DNA of 64,000 nt from contig CM037593.1 in assembly GCA_021018995.1 (NCBI GenBank), positions 37,213,810 to 37,277,809 on the forward strand, written 5' to 3'. Position numbers and translations under genes: made by a program. The notes below the pieces were generated by a model, which saw only the letters and a program-made list of their open reading frames with translations, searched no databases and had not been told where the DNA came from. Source of the DNA: Chloranthus sessilifolius (Eukaryota; Streptophyta; Magnoliopsida; Chloranthales; Chloranthaceae). Shown here piece after piece: positions 1 to 11,099 of the stretch (positions are counted from its first letter, which is position 1; each line of letters opens with the position of its first letter).

Positions 1-41
1 GTCATTGCGGCAATTTATCAAACACGAAGAAGGTCGTAATA

Positions 42-43
<2 letters not shown>

Positions 44-89
<46 letters not shown>
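44..89. repeat. (AT)n / (T)n microsatellite
   Basis: A run of alternating A and T is followed directly by a pure T run. It is simple low-complexity DNA with no associated gene. Confidence 0.9.
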
Positions 90-690
90 CATGACATTGT
101 TAGAAAGGATACAGCAACGGACATATTTTTTGGGGATTGACTCTCCTCACCGTCATCCTTATGTTATGAAGCTCATTTTTGCTGCTCAATCCTATCAAAA
201 TCTGAAATCAACTAATTTCAAGCCCCCTGACATCCGTGTCAGTAAATTTTATAACTAAATTCAATTGATAAAAAAGGAGCTTTGCAAGTAATGATGCCTC
301 TGAACCCCATTTAACCCCATTTTTTTTTCAGGTGAGTAAGGGGCAAAGCCGCAAAGGCAAGATAAATGATAAAGGGGCAAAGGCAATTATAGAATCAACC
401 CATTTCATATTCCCAACATATATGATAAAAACAAAAACAAAAACAAAAAACACAAAAAAAAAATATGTAGAAAGGGTTAAGAGAAAGTGGGTACCCACTT
501 GGAATGAAACCCTAAGACAAATCATTTACAAGCGGGAGATATTGGAATGAAACCCTAAGACAAATCTCCATGAAACATAAAAGAAGCATAAAAGAAGCAA
601 ATAAGATCATAAGAAAATAGTATTTCACCTAAAACGATTTCCCCGGCAATCTGGTTCGTTCGCAGTTGAGATTCACAATCACCAAGGACG
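90..690. other. AT-rich flank, no gene recognised
   Basis: I see no conserved protein, splice-bounded exon or transposon end here. Open frames of 60-120 codons exist on both strands but are low-complexity or mirror each other and look like chance. Confidence 0.6.
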
Positions 691-775
691 AGCGAGATGA
701 GCAATCGAATCGCTCGAGCCATTGATCGAGCAAGATGAGCGATCGAATCTTTCAAGCCATTGATCGAACGAGATG
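691..775. repeat. 38-bp tandem duplication
   Basis: Two head-to-tail units of 38 bp, each containing GAGCAATCGAATC or GAGCGATCGAATC and ending in AGCCATTGATCGA, plus a partial third unit. Overlapping frames on both strands are by-products of the repeat. Confidence 0.75.
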
Positions 776-989
776 TGAGAGTGACATGAGTGACCAAGAT
801 GAGAGAGCTTGGACAGATTTGGGAAAAGAGATTAGAGAGCGAGAGAGGGAGAACTTTTTTGGTGTCATGAATGTTAAGATATGGGAGGGAGCGAAAAAAT
901 TTATCGCGTGTATCCAAAAAAATTGGGGGAGCAAATATTAGGGCGCGCGGGAATTAGATACATGTACTAGCGGTTTTATCAATACACCG

Positions 990-1085
990 CCGTTGTCTTA
1001 ATGGTTATAGTGGCAGCCATTTAATAAGCCCCACAAAGAGCGCATCCCTAATGCCCACTATTTTTGTAGTGAGTTTTTTACATGG
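990..1085. repeat. Small MITE-like or CACTA-like remnant
   Basis: The segment ends in the short palindrome CACTATTTTTGTAGTG near 1062, which resembles a CACTA-type terminus. No matching opposite end or target duplication was found, so this is a weak call. Confidence 0.25.
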
Positions 1086-1299
1086 AAAACCCAAAAGGAA
1101 AAAATCACGGGATCTATGAAAGATTCAAGATAACAAATCCATTACACAAAAGGTACTAAATGATGCAGACACACGTCCTATCAGACCCTTCCTATCTTCT
1201 ACGTTAGAATCCACTATGCATCCTCAAAGCTTCCAGATTTGTATGCCTTGCCTTCAACCACCGAGTCCACGATGATCCGTTTGTGTTAAGACAAGCCAC

Positions 1300-1580
1300 A
1301 ATAAATATGTAATAAATAATATGGTCACTATAAATATGTAATTAATTTATAATTTATTTATAAATATGTAATCTACATAAATTGGCAACTACGCATCACC
1401 TAATTAATGCATATTTTCGTTATATATTTATTGATTGATAATATGATGACTATAAATATGTAATTAATTTATAATTAATTTATAATTCCATTATGATAAC
1501 TCACAGTAGCATAAAAAGTAATTTATTTATCATTCCATTATGATAACTCATAGTAGCATAAAAAGAACGACTGTTTAAAA
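1300..1580. repeat. AT-rich direct repeats
   Basis: Two related blocks begin with ACTATAAATATGTAATTAAT. A second pair of about 43 bp shares CCATTATGATAACTCA and TAGCATAAAAAG. No gene is associated. Confidence 0.7.
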
Positions 1581-1721
1581 CAATAATTTATTTATAATTC
1601 CGAAATGAAACTAACTTATAAGTTATTAACTACTCTTAAAACCCAATTAGTTGTCTTTATTTTTTTCGCTCACTTGTTTCCTTCCCACACCAACAAACCC
1701 TAATCTTCGCCGAGCTCTCTA

Positions 1722-2262
1722 ATCATGGACCACAGATCGCCAACCACCGATTGTTGAACTAGTTCCAAATCACATATCGGTCAAATCTCCAGATTTTTCT
1801 GTTCATTTCATACAAATATCGGTGAGTTTGGGTTTAGATTGTAGCTTGGGTTTAGATTTTGGAGGTGGTGATTCAGCTCTGATCACAGATCGCCGATCAC
1901 CGATTGTTGAATTGGTTCCGAATCACAGATCAGTCAAATCTCCTGATTTTTTTGTTCCTTTCATACAAATATCTGTGAGTTTGGGTTTATATTGAACTAG
2001 TTCTGAATCACAGATCGGTCAAATCTCCAGATTTTTCTGTTCATTTCATACAAATATCGATCAATTTGGGTTTAGATTTTGGAGATGGAAAATCAGCTTT
2101 GATCACGGACCGCAGGTCGCCGACCATCGATTGTTGAACTGGTTTTGAATCACAGATCAATCAATATCCATATTTTTCTATTCATTTCATACAAATATTG
2201 GTGAGTTTGGATTTTGATTGCAGTTTGGGTTAAGATTTTGGAGGTGGTGAATTGGTTCCCAA
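1722..2262. repeat. Diverged tandem repeats of about 100-190 bp
   Basis: About four diverged copies follow one another. Each carries an ATCACAGATC block, then AAATCTCCAGATTTTTCTG or variants, then CATTTCATACAAATATC and a TGAGTTTGGGTTTAGATT tail. The preceding sequence, with CAACAAACCCTAATCTTC, looks like a plant 5' leader, so the repeat may have grown in a first intron or leader. That role is inference. Confidence 0.65.
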
Positions 2263-2323
2263 TCGCATATGTCTAGGGTTGGTTATTGGTGAGAATTCGA
2301 GTTTTTAGTATTTTTCATCAATC

Positions 2324-2482
2324 TTGCGAAGTTCCTTGGTTCCGATTTATTGGATTGGCTTGAAAATGATTTCGAGCACCAATTATGGGATTCGAGTGCC
2401 AAGGGACAAATCAGCAGCTAAAACAAAATCATCAGCTAGAGATCTGAAGGGAGGCGATCGTGGAGAGAGATCTGAGAGCAAT
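2324..2482 (+). other. Possible coding exon, unidentified
   Basis: An open stretch encodes a basic, serine/lysine-rich peptide including NYGIRVPRDKSAAKTKSSAR and is followed by a donor-like GTAAGAAC near 2483. It lies downstream of a leader-like region. I do not recognise the family, and short basic peptides like this are easily fortuitous. Confidence 0.25.
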
Positions 2483-3198
2483 GGTAAGAACAAATCTTCG
2501 AGTCAGATCGATTAATTTTCTATCGATCGATTTCCCAAAGTTTCCCTTTTCCTGATTGATTGAATTGTAAATTGGTATTTAGGCTTTCTCTATCGATTTC
2601 TCCATTGAGATTGATTTCTATGTTTTTGAATTAAGGATTTTGATTTTCGTTCTCCTTCTCATAGATATTGATTTTGAATTAAGGATTTTGATTTTAATTT
2701 ATTGTTTACGAATGTTACTGTTGGGAGATCTCAATAGCTCACTTTTGAAGACAATCGTCTAGACTAGATATCTGCGCGCTTAACTCTGGGCTAAGGGTGT
2801 TTTTGTTTGATCTTTATAGAGAAAAAATTATACACCTTCTGCACCGCTTTGAGTGTTTGTTTGGATCTTTCATTTTTTTTAGATTTGCTAATTTTATCTC
2901 CCCATAGAGCACATAACATAGAAAGATAAACAGAAAAGAAGAAAAAGTATTGCTATATAAAAAATGAAAAACAAGGGTATCTTTTTGCAATGAGGACAAC
3001 ATGTCAATCTTCATCCCTCATGCTAATGTGCATGACAATGAAATAAAGAGATATCAGAAACAAAATTAAACATGTGTGGATTGGATATTTATTGAATGGG
3101 AGATGCAATCATGGCATCAAAACTCGCCACTTTGGATGGGGTACTGTATTTGTTATACGTTAGGTTTTCTCATAATTTATTTTCTTTATCCTTCTAGG

Positions 3199-3561
3199 AT
3201 GCCACTGGCACTTTGAAAAAAGCTAGACTTCGATTTGCTCTTCCTTGATGGATCTGGTGAGCTCTCTGTCTAGGAAATTCAATTGTGTGGTCTGTATTCA
3301 TACTATAGGTGTCTAATTGTCTGAGTATCTTAAAAATTAGACCCTGTTTATCTGATTGGTGTATTTTTTTCATCTACTTCAGAATTCAAGCAAATACAAG
3401 CCTAGCAACCCTTGCAATTACCTCCAAAGCCTTCTCGGGAAAGAAATTGGAAGGGTAGCATAGTAGCACCATTTGCTGGGAACAACATGCTGGTTTTGTA
3501 TAAGTGTTCTAATCCTGATTCTAAAAGCATCCTATCATCAGAAGCTAACAAAAGCAAGTAT
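3199..3561 (+). other. Possible host exons interrupted by Copia-A
   Basis: A short segment at 3199-3256 sits between an acceptor-like TTCTAG and a donor-like GTGAG and could read ATGTLKKARLRFAL. A second segment, 3380-3561, continues across the Copia-A insertion to a donor-like GTGAG near 13226. Both contain stops in most frames. If real they are remnants of one host gene. I cannot name it. Confidence 0.2.
3557..3561. repeat. Copia-A target-site duplication (left)
   Basis: AGTAT directly precedes the left LTR and is repeated at 13179-13183 directly after the right LTR, as expected for a 5-bp LTR-retrotransposon target duplication. Confidence 0.9.
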
Positions 3562-4033
3562 TGATGGAATCTAAATGGATCTGACGATCCGACCATCCAA
3601 AATTAAGCCTAAAGATCTAGGCGCACGATCAATCAAAAACAATAAATTTATAACCTATAAATATGCGCACCTTGAGCGTTAGCCATCGATGGTTGGTTGC
3701 CGATCTTCAACGATGTTCTCGCGTTCAATGTCTCCTAGCACAATGGAGATGCTGTCGCCAATAGGGAGGATTGAATTCTGTCGAGCAATCGTTGGGACCA
3801 GGCACCCCTTATATTTATAGCTAAAGAGTCCTATCCCATTAAGGACTGAAATTACTAATTATAGTGTGATTAGAAATCACAATCATACCTTAACTGAAAG
3901 ACTCAACAATCAGTTGCCTATTCTCTTCAAACTCACCAGAATAGCAATTGTACATCTCAAGGTTGATCTTATACCATTCACTGGTCAACGGGTTTGACCA
4001 TAGTGATGGCCACCAAAATAGGAACTTCTAACA
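3562..4033 (-). repeat. Copia-A 3' LTR
   Basis: 472 bp, nearly identical to 12707-13178. In element orientation it starts TGTTAGAAGTTCC and ends TTCCATCA. A TATA-like CTATAAATATAAG lies at about 3808-3820 in minus orientation. Confidence 0.95.
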
Positions 4034-4046
4034 GTCTCCCACTTGG
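4034..4046 (-). other. Copia-A polypurine tract
   Basis: Read on the minus strand, a purine-rich AAGTGGGAGAC lies directly upstream of the 3' LTR, the expected plus-strand primer position. Confidence 0.85.
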
Positions 4047-4456
4047 CCAAACTATGTCAATAAACTCCGATAACCCAATGTTAGTTAACTTTCTTTGAAT
4101 GGTAAGTCACAATCAAGCTCAATCAAAGTCTTTATTATCAGTCCGGTCCAGTGAGAATTTCAACACAGAATCAATGTAGTCAATATATCATATCATCGAT
4201 ATATGACCGCTCATTAGTTACTGTATTGGAAATCAGCACCGACATGGATTCCAACTAGTATGATTTTACATAGATTGTAAGTTTACAAACTGAATGGTGA
4301 TTACATGTAAACTCAATCTAATATTGGTCATACTTTATTGCCATCTACTGGCACCATATGTTCCAAGGAGTTATTTGCATAAAAATGGAAAAGCAAATAA
4401 ATAAGTTTTATTTCTGAATCAATTAAATAAATGTATTCACTCGCATATATTCACTC

Positions 4457-7291
4457 TCAAAAGCTATCAAAATTATCCGTTAACCCCATGCGCGCAACAT
4501 GCTCCAAAAAGAGCGTGGGACATAAACCTTTAATGAGAGGGTCAGCCAACATGAGTGTCGTACTTATCTTTTCAACAGATACAATTTGATTCTGAACTTT
4601 CTCCCTTACAATAAGATATTTTATATCAATATATTTGGAACCCCCACTAATCTTGTTGTTATTGGAGATAGCAATCGTAGCGGAATTGTCACAAAAGATT
4701 CTCAGTGGCTTTGAAATAGTATCCACAACTCGAAGCCCTGAGAGAAAATTCCTTAACCATATCGCCTCACAGCTTGCCTCAAAACATGCAACGAATTCTG
4801 CTTCCATAGTGGACGAAGTAGTCAGTGTTTGTTTAACGCTCTTCCAAGATATAGGTCCACCTGCAAGCATAAAAATATAACTCGATGTGGACCTACAAGT
4901 GTCTTGACACCCAGCATAGTCAGCATCTGAATAACCAATAACTTCAAGGTTATTCGACCTTTTGTATGTGAGCATGTGTCCTTTAGTCCCTTGTAAATAG
5001 CGAAAAACCTTCTTAGCTGCTTTCCAATGATCCAAACCAGGATTACATTGGTAACTGCCAAGCATGCCAACTATATACGCTATATCTGGACAAGTACAGA
5101 CTTGTGCATACATGAGACTCCCAACTGCCGATGCATAGGGAATTGTCTCCATTTGTTTTCTCTCCAGATCGATCTTGGGACTCTGAAGTAGACTAAATTT
5201 ATCACCCTTAATGACAGGGGCAACGGTAGCGGAACAATTGTGCATGTTAAACCTTTTAAGAACTTTATCAATATAAGCTCTTTGAGACAATCCCAATATG
5301 CCACGGGCTCTATGTCGATGAATCTCAATTCCTATCACGTAGGAAGCTTCACCAAGATCTTTCATATCAAAACTCTTTGATAAAAAGTTCTTTGTCTCAT
5401 GTAACATGCGCAAATTACTACTCGCCAGTAAGATATTATCAACATACAAAACAAGGATGATAAACTTACTCCCACTGATTTTAAGATATATGCATTGATC
5501 CACAGTATTTTCTTTAAAACCAAAATTTGAAATGACTTCGTGAAATTTTAAGTATCATTGTCGAGATGCCTGCTTTAAACCATATAGAGACCTTTTGAGT
5601 CTACAAACTAAATGACTCTCCCCCTCAACCTGAAAACCTTCAGGTTGTGTCATAAAGACATCTTCATGCAAGTCGTCATTCAGAAAAGCAGTTTTAACAT
5701 CCATTTGATGCAATTCTAAGTCAAAATGAGCTACTAATGCCATGACTATCCGAAAAGATTCCTTTCTAGAGACAGGAGAAAATGTCTCTTTATAGTCTAT
5801 TCCCTCTTTTTGAGTGAAACCTTTCGCGATTAACCTAGCCTTGTATCTTTCTATATTACCTTTGGAGTCTTGCTTGGTTTTAAATACCCATTTACAGCCT
5901 ACAGGCTTAACTCCATTAGGTAACTCACAAAGATCCCAGACCGAGTTATGTTTCATTGATTCCAACTCATCTTTCATGGCTTCGAGCCATTGAGTGGATT
6001 TGTCGCTCTTCATGGCTTGGTTAAAGGAAACAGGATCTGATTCCTTTCCAAAATCAAACTCACTCTCATTGAGGTAAACTATATAGTCATCAGAAATGGC
6101 AGACTTCTTTGCTCTCTCTGATCTACGCAATGGTAGATCATTGGCAGTCGCCATGGGAGCAAGAGTCTCCTCAATGTGGGGTGTGTCAATAGGTATAGCC
6201 ACAGGTGTATTAACACTGGCTTGAATAACTGGTGTTGGTGCCACTTTTTCTTGGATAAAAGGGATAGGAATTATAACCCGATTCTCCTCAAAAGTGATTT
6301 TCCTAAGCTCTATACTCCCACTGATCTCACGATCCTCAATGAATTTTGCATGTCTAGTCTCAACAATCCGGGTACTATGAGTGGGGCAATAAAATCTGTA
6401 GCCTTTTGATCTATCAGGGTAACCAATGAAATGACAACTTATAGTTTTAGGGTCCAATTTTTCTAATTGTAGATTGTACACCTTTGCTTCAGCCAAACAG
6501 CCCCAAATGTGTAAATATCCTAAAGTCGGTTTTCTGCCTACCCATAGCTCATAAGGAGTTTTGGGAACTGCCTTACTAGGAACTCGATTTAGGATATGCA
6601 CCGCTATTTTCAAGGCTTCTCCCCACAAGAACGTAGGCAACGTAGAGTTGCATAACATGCTTCTCACCATATCCATAAGAGTACGATTTCGTCGCTCAGC
6701 TACACCGTTCTGTTCAGGTGTTCCTGGCATGGTGTATTGAGCGACAATGTCATTCTCCTGTAGATACAGGGCGAAGGGTCCTGGATTGCGACCTGTTTCA
6801 GAGTATCTACCATAGTACTCTCCGCCTCTATCAGATCTCACAATTTTAATCTTCTAATTGAGTAGTAACTCAACTTTGGCTTTATAGATTTTAAACATAT
6901 CCAGGGCCTCAGATTTCTCGTGAATGAGAAATATATAATCAAAACGAGAATAATCATCAGTGAAGGTAATAAAATACTTTTGACCACCAATAGCAGGAGT
7001 TAGAAACGGTCCATAAATATCAGTGTGGACTATTTTCAGCAAACTCGTGCTTCTGAGAGCCCCTTTCTTATTAGTCTTTGTGAGTTTCCCTTTAACGCAA
7101 TCAACATAAGTATTGAAATTAGAGAAATCGAGCACATCGATTATATCATCTTTAATTAACCTCTCCATTCTACCCTTAGATATATGGCCTAAACATTTAT
7201 GCCATAAAATAGAGGAGTTATCGATTGCTCATTTTCGTTTCTTACTTATTTTATCATTCACATGCATAGAAACTAAAGATTGGGCGTAAGA
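4457..7291 (-). pseudogene. Copia-A pol: integrase, RT and RNase H
   Basis: Polyprotein C-terminal part. GAG-pre-integrase WHKCLGHIS lies near 7195, the integrase core has [16 protein letters not shown] and [17 protein letters not shown] has [10 protein letters not shown] and [10 protein letters not shown], and RNase H has the final ADPLIKGL block. One frame runs throughout, interrupted by stops at 7229-7231, 6854-6856 and 5555-5557. Each fits a C-to-T or G-to-A transition. The RT box reads LYVDNILL rather than YVDD; the Asn codon is at 5435-5437, so polymerisation is expected to be lost. The frame is continuous with the gag block beyond the inserted solo LTR, whose 2491 bp plus 5-bp TSD is a multiple of three. 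Confidence 0.93.
7287..7291. repeat. Solo-LTR target-site duplication (left)
   Basis: TAAGA precedes the solo LTR and recurs at 9783-9787. Removing one copy and the LTR restores the Copia-A reading frame. Confidence 0.92.
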
Positions 7292-9782
7292 TGTAATAGC
7301 CCGAAAAATCACACAAAACTATGACCTCGGGATCCATGCCCGATCGGTCATAGGTTTGACCAATTAGGAGATCAACAGTCAGTATAAGGTGTGATGAACG
7401 GATGGGATGTAATAGACTGAGCGCCTATGAGGCGTATGATGGATGTGTGAAGTCACGTACACCTAGTGGGGTGCATGTACTCAACACATGAGCTAGAAGA
7501 GGAATAAATGGGTTTTAATGAACCCTAAAATCAATGCCTTGAGTTGTTGAAAGAGGAAAGAAGAGAGAGAGGAGTGAGAAAGGGAGGATTTAAGAGGAGT
7601 TATGGCAAGTGATTGGAAGAGAAGATTTGAGCATTCAACGCCGGATTCGACGGCGTGAATCCGCTAAATGAGGAGCTGGAAACCCTAGCTTTCCAACCAC
7701 TAGATCTAATCAAATAGAGATTTGATTGAGGTAAATTTCTTGTGAATTAAATGCATGAGTTATGGGTGAATTATTGTAGTTAGGAATAGTTAAAATTATA
7801 GATAAAAGGTTTAGAAAATAGAGGAAAAGAGATGGGAAAAAGATTGGGAAGAATAAAATGAATTTGACGTAATTTCGATTAATCGAAATCGAGATTCGAT
7901 TAATCAAATTCGCCAGAAGTTGAAAAGTCAAGGAACACGATTTCGATTAATTGAAATAAAGTTCGATTAATCGATTTTGGATTTCGATTAATCGATTTGG
8001 GAATCGATTAATCGATTTGGGTACTTCGATGGACCCGGAGAGGGGCTGGAGGATGAAAAGGGGGAAATCGACTAATCGAAATGGGGATTTCGATTAATCG
8101 ATTTTAGATTTCGATTAATCGATTTGGGATCGATTAATCGATTTGAGAACTCGATTACTCGATTTGAGAATCGACTTGCCAGTAAATTGATTAATCGAAA
8201 TGGGATTCGATTAATCGAATGGGAATCTCGATTAATCGATTTAGAATTGATTAATCGATATTGGATTTCGATTAATCGATTTTGGAAATCGATTAATCGA
8301 ATGAGATTCGATTAATCGAAATTGGAGTTCGATTAATCGACTGGGATACTTTTTGTAAGCTTTTGACTTGGACTTTAAGACTCTTGGGGGGTCTTGGAAC
8401 TATTCTTTTACATCCTTAGTGATGTGTTTCACATGTTATATGGTACCATAGGTGGTACGTGAGAACGAGTGCACAAGGAGCCACGTGGGACCTTGATGCA
8501 TTGATCAGCTAAAGACTTGAGGTAGGGAACACCCTGAACATGTACTTTATTTTACAAGAGCATGTATGTAGTGATATCAATTCAATTCAAATGTTTTACT
8601 ACTCAATGATTATGAAAAGTGTGTGTGTGTGACATTCATAAGAGAACTTAAATGAACCATCCCCAGGGGATGATGAAGTGAAGAAGTAAAGGCATCAGGT
8701 GTGATGCAAGTGAATGGATACATCCCAGGGATGTATCCATGATTGAATCATGCTTGATGAGGCCTAACTGATATAAGATAGCACAATTACACGGTGAATA
8801 ACTATATGTAAGGCACCGATATTTTTGTTATTTGAGGTTTGATAGGGTACCCCACCGACGTGGCGGGATAACCACGACTGACGCGGCAGGATATCCGTGA
8901 CCGATACGGCGGCTAATCCGTAGGCCAGTACGGAGGCTTATCCGTACAGAGTAAGCACACCCCAGGGGTGTTGATGAGATGTGAAACCACCCAATCCCGT
9001 GGGAAAGGGCTTGGGTACTATTAGTATTCAGGGAATACATTTAAAAGCCTATATAGATGACGATGAAGGGTATCTCGTCGGGGCTCGATGCTATATTGCT
9101 CGGGATTATTTAAGTTGAAGTTTAAGTTTTGCTTTAGGCCTTCTCGATCATTCATGATTAACTAAAAGACATGAGTAATCTACCAAGAATTGAAGTATTT
9201 TTAATCGCTTTTCATCAATAAATGCATAGACACATCATGCATGCATATCATAGAATACATGTGAGTTATATTTTATATGTTCAATTGTGTTCTTGCTCCT
9301 ATTGAGCTAGGATGTAGCTCACCCTATAGACTATACGTCAGGGTCCACTACTAGCACGAGGCTTGAGGAGGCCGACCCGTGAGTTGGACCTTGCGCGGCG
9401 AGGAGTTAGAGCCACCTCGAGGACTTCTTCTAGAGGACTCTGGATGCGACTTTGAGGAGTTTTAGTTGGAGATTGTACGGCTTGGTATGTCAAGCCTGGT
9501 TTTTGATTAAACCTTGTGTATATGGATATCAGAGTATTCTTTTGGGCGAACCATCCATGATGATGGTTATCATCGATGGTTCGGATCGGTTCTCCCTTCA
9601 TGCAGAGGCATGAGGGTAGAACTGTCTTTTGAGAAGTATTTCTATGTAGATTTAAATTCCGCAAGTTGTTCTTATTTATTTTATGCTTGATATACCAGTG
9701 TTCCGTGCATAGTTGAGGGGCACGGTCAAGATGATCGTGCTGATGGCACGGGTTTCGGGGTGCCGAAATCCGGGCTGTCACA
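7292..9782 (+). mobile_element. Gypsy-type solo LTR inside Copia-A
   Basis: A 2491-bp unit begins TGTAATAGCCCGAAAAA, ends GAAATCCGGGCTGTCACA and is flanked by TAAGA. Its ends match those of the 2.8-kb LTRs at 15129 and 21531, and it shares internal motifs with them, such as the GCTCACCC...TATACGTCA block near 9316. There is no internal region, PBS or second LTR here, so it is best read as a solo LTR left by LTR-LTR recombination. Confidence 0.92.
7866..8345. repeat. Palindromic TTAATCGATT array in solo LTR
   Basis: More than twenty close copies of TCGATTAATCGA occur with a 20-22-bp spacing, interrupted once near 8020-8060 by a non-repeat segment. Each unit is a self-complementary core with a variable GATTTTGGATT-like spacer. 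Open frames across it, such as 8124-8315, are repeat artefacts. Confidence 0.93.
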
Positions 9783-9787
9783 TAAGA

Positions 9788-11095
9788 TGAATCCAAGTTC
9801 AACTGATAAAGATTGCCCACTAATGAGCCACCACCCACAATATCGGAATTAAATAATAGAGTAAACATATTATGTCCAAATTTAAATTCAAAACCTAATG
9901 AATCCAATTTAGAAATTGAGATAAGGTTTTTAGTGATACTAGGAACATAAATAGTATCAACTAAATACAAAATGAAACCACTATCTAAAATGAGACGGAG
10001 AGTCCCAATGGCCTCCACGTTTGCTTCTACTCCATTTCCGAGTTTGATGGTACGTTCGCCTTTACTTAGCTTCCTGCTGGATCGAAATCCCTGAATTGAA
10101 TTACTTATGTGAATAGTTGTACCAGAATCTATCCACCAAGTATTGCGTGGAGCATCAACATAAAGTGATTCAAAACACACAAAAGCTAGGTCATTGCCTT
10201 TCTTAACTAGCCAATCTCTGTATTTCTGACAATTCTTCTTAATGTGTCCCTTCTTCTTACAGAAGTGACACTTGGTGCCAGAAGTAGATGAGCTAGCTTC
10301 TCCTGATTTGGTTTCTGGTGGAGGAGCTTTCACGTTCTTTCCTTTATATTGTCTCGATTTTCGCTTGAAATTTCGTTTCGATGGGCCAAGAGCGGCGTAA
10401 TGGGCACTTTCAGGTTTTTCAGCCCGAAGTCGTTCTTCTTCTTGGACACAGTGAATGATTAGCTCGTTCATCTTCCACTTCTCTTTCTGCGTGTTATAAT
10501 TGATCTTGAACGAGCCAAATTGTGCAGGAAGAGAAGTCATAATGAAGTGAACAAGATAACCCTCAGAAAAACCCATGTCCAGTTCTTTCAATTGAGTTGC
10601 CATGCCACTCATTTTCATAATGTGCTCCTGGACGCCGCTATGACCATCATATTTCATGGTTCCCATTTTAACAATTAGACTACTGGCAAGGGCTTTAGAA
10701 GTCCCTTGAAATTATTCCTTAATGGCTTGCATGTATTCCTTTGCAGTGTGTGAGTCAGGAATACCTCCCCGAATCGCATCAGCAATGGAACTCTTTATGA
10801 TCATGAGGCTCATACGATTTGATCTATCTCATTTTTCTAAATCCGTATGGTTCACTGCCAGATCCTCAGCCGAGGCATCAGCGGTGAGCACCTTGGGTTT
10901 ATCAGATCGTATAGCATAGTCAAGATCCATGCAGCCTAGAACAATTGTAACTTGTTCCTTCCATTTCTTATAATTTGATCCACTCAAAAGTTCAATTCCT
11001 CCAATCATACTGGTTATGATAGACGGGTTCAGTGCTGCACGATAATTAAGGGCTTTATTATTTCCACATACAATCGTAGTAACTATCAATCCCAC
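9788..11095 (-). pseudogene. Copia-A gag and protease
   Basis: N-terminal part of the polyprotein. The gag body includes GGIELLSGSNYKKWKEQV and MGTMKYDGHSGVQEHIMKM, followed by a basic stretch, a zinc knuckle CHFCKKKGHIKKNC (about 10230-10270) and an aspartic protease motif WWIDSGTTIHIS (about 10100-10140). In-frame stops lie at 10829-10831 (a Trp position) and 10712-10714 (a Gln position), both transition-type. The frame runs into the solo LTR at its right end, so codons read below 9788 are not retrotransposon protein. The start is uncertain; a Met at 11095 opens the frame. Confidence 0.9.
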
Positions 11096-11099
11096 AAGG

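Noticed and set aside
8124..8315. Open frame rich in INR and IDR words
   Set aside because: A translation of the TCGATTAATCGA array only.
9338..9782. C-terminal end of the minus-strand gag frame
   Set aside because: These codons lie in the inserted solo LTR, so they are read-through and not Copia-A protein.
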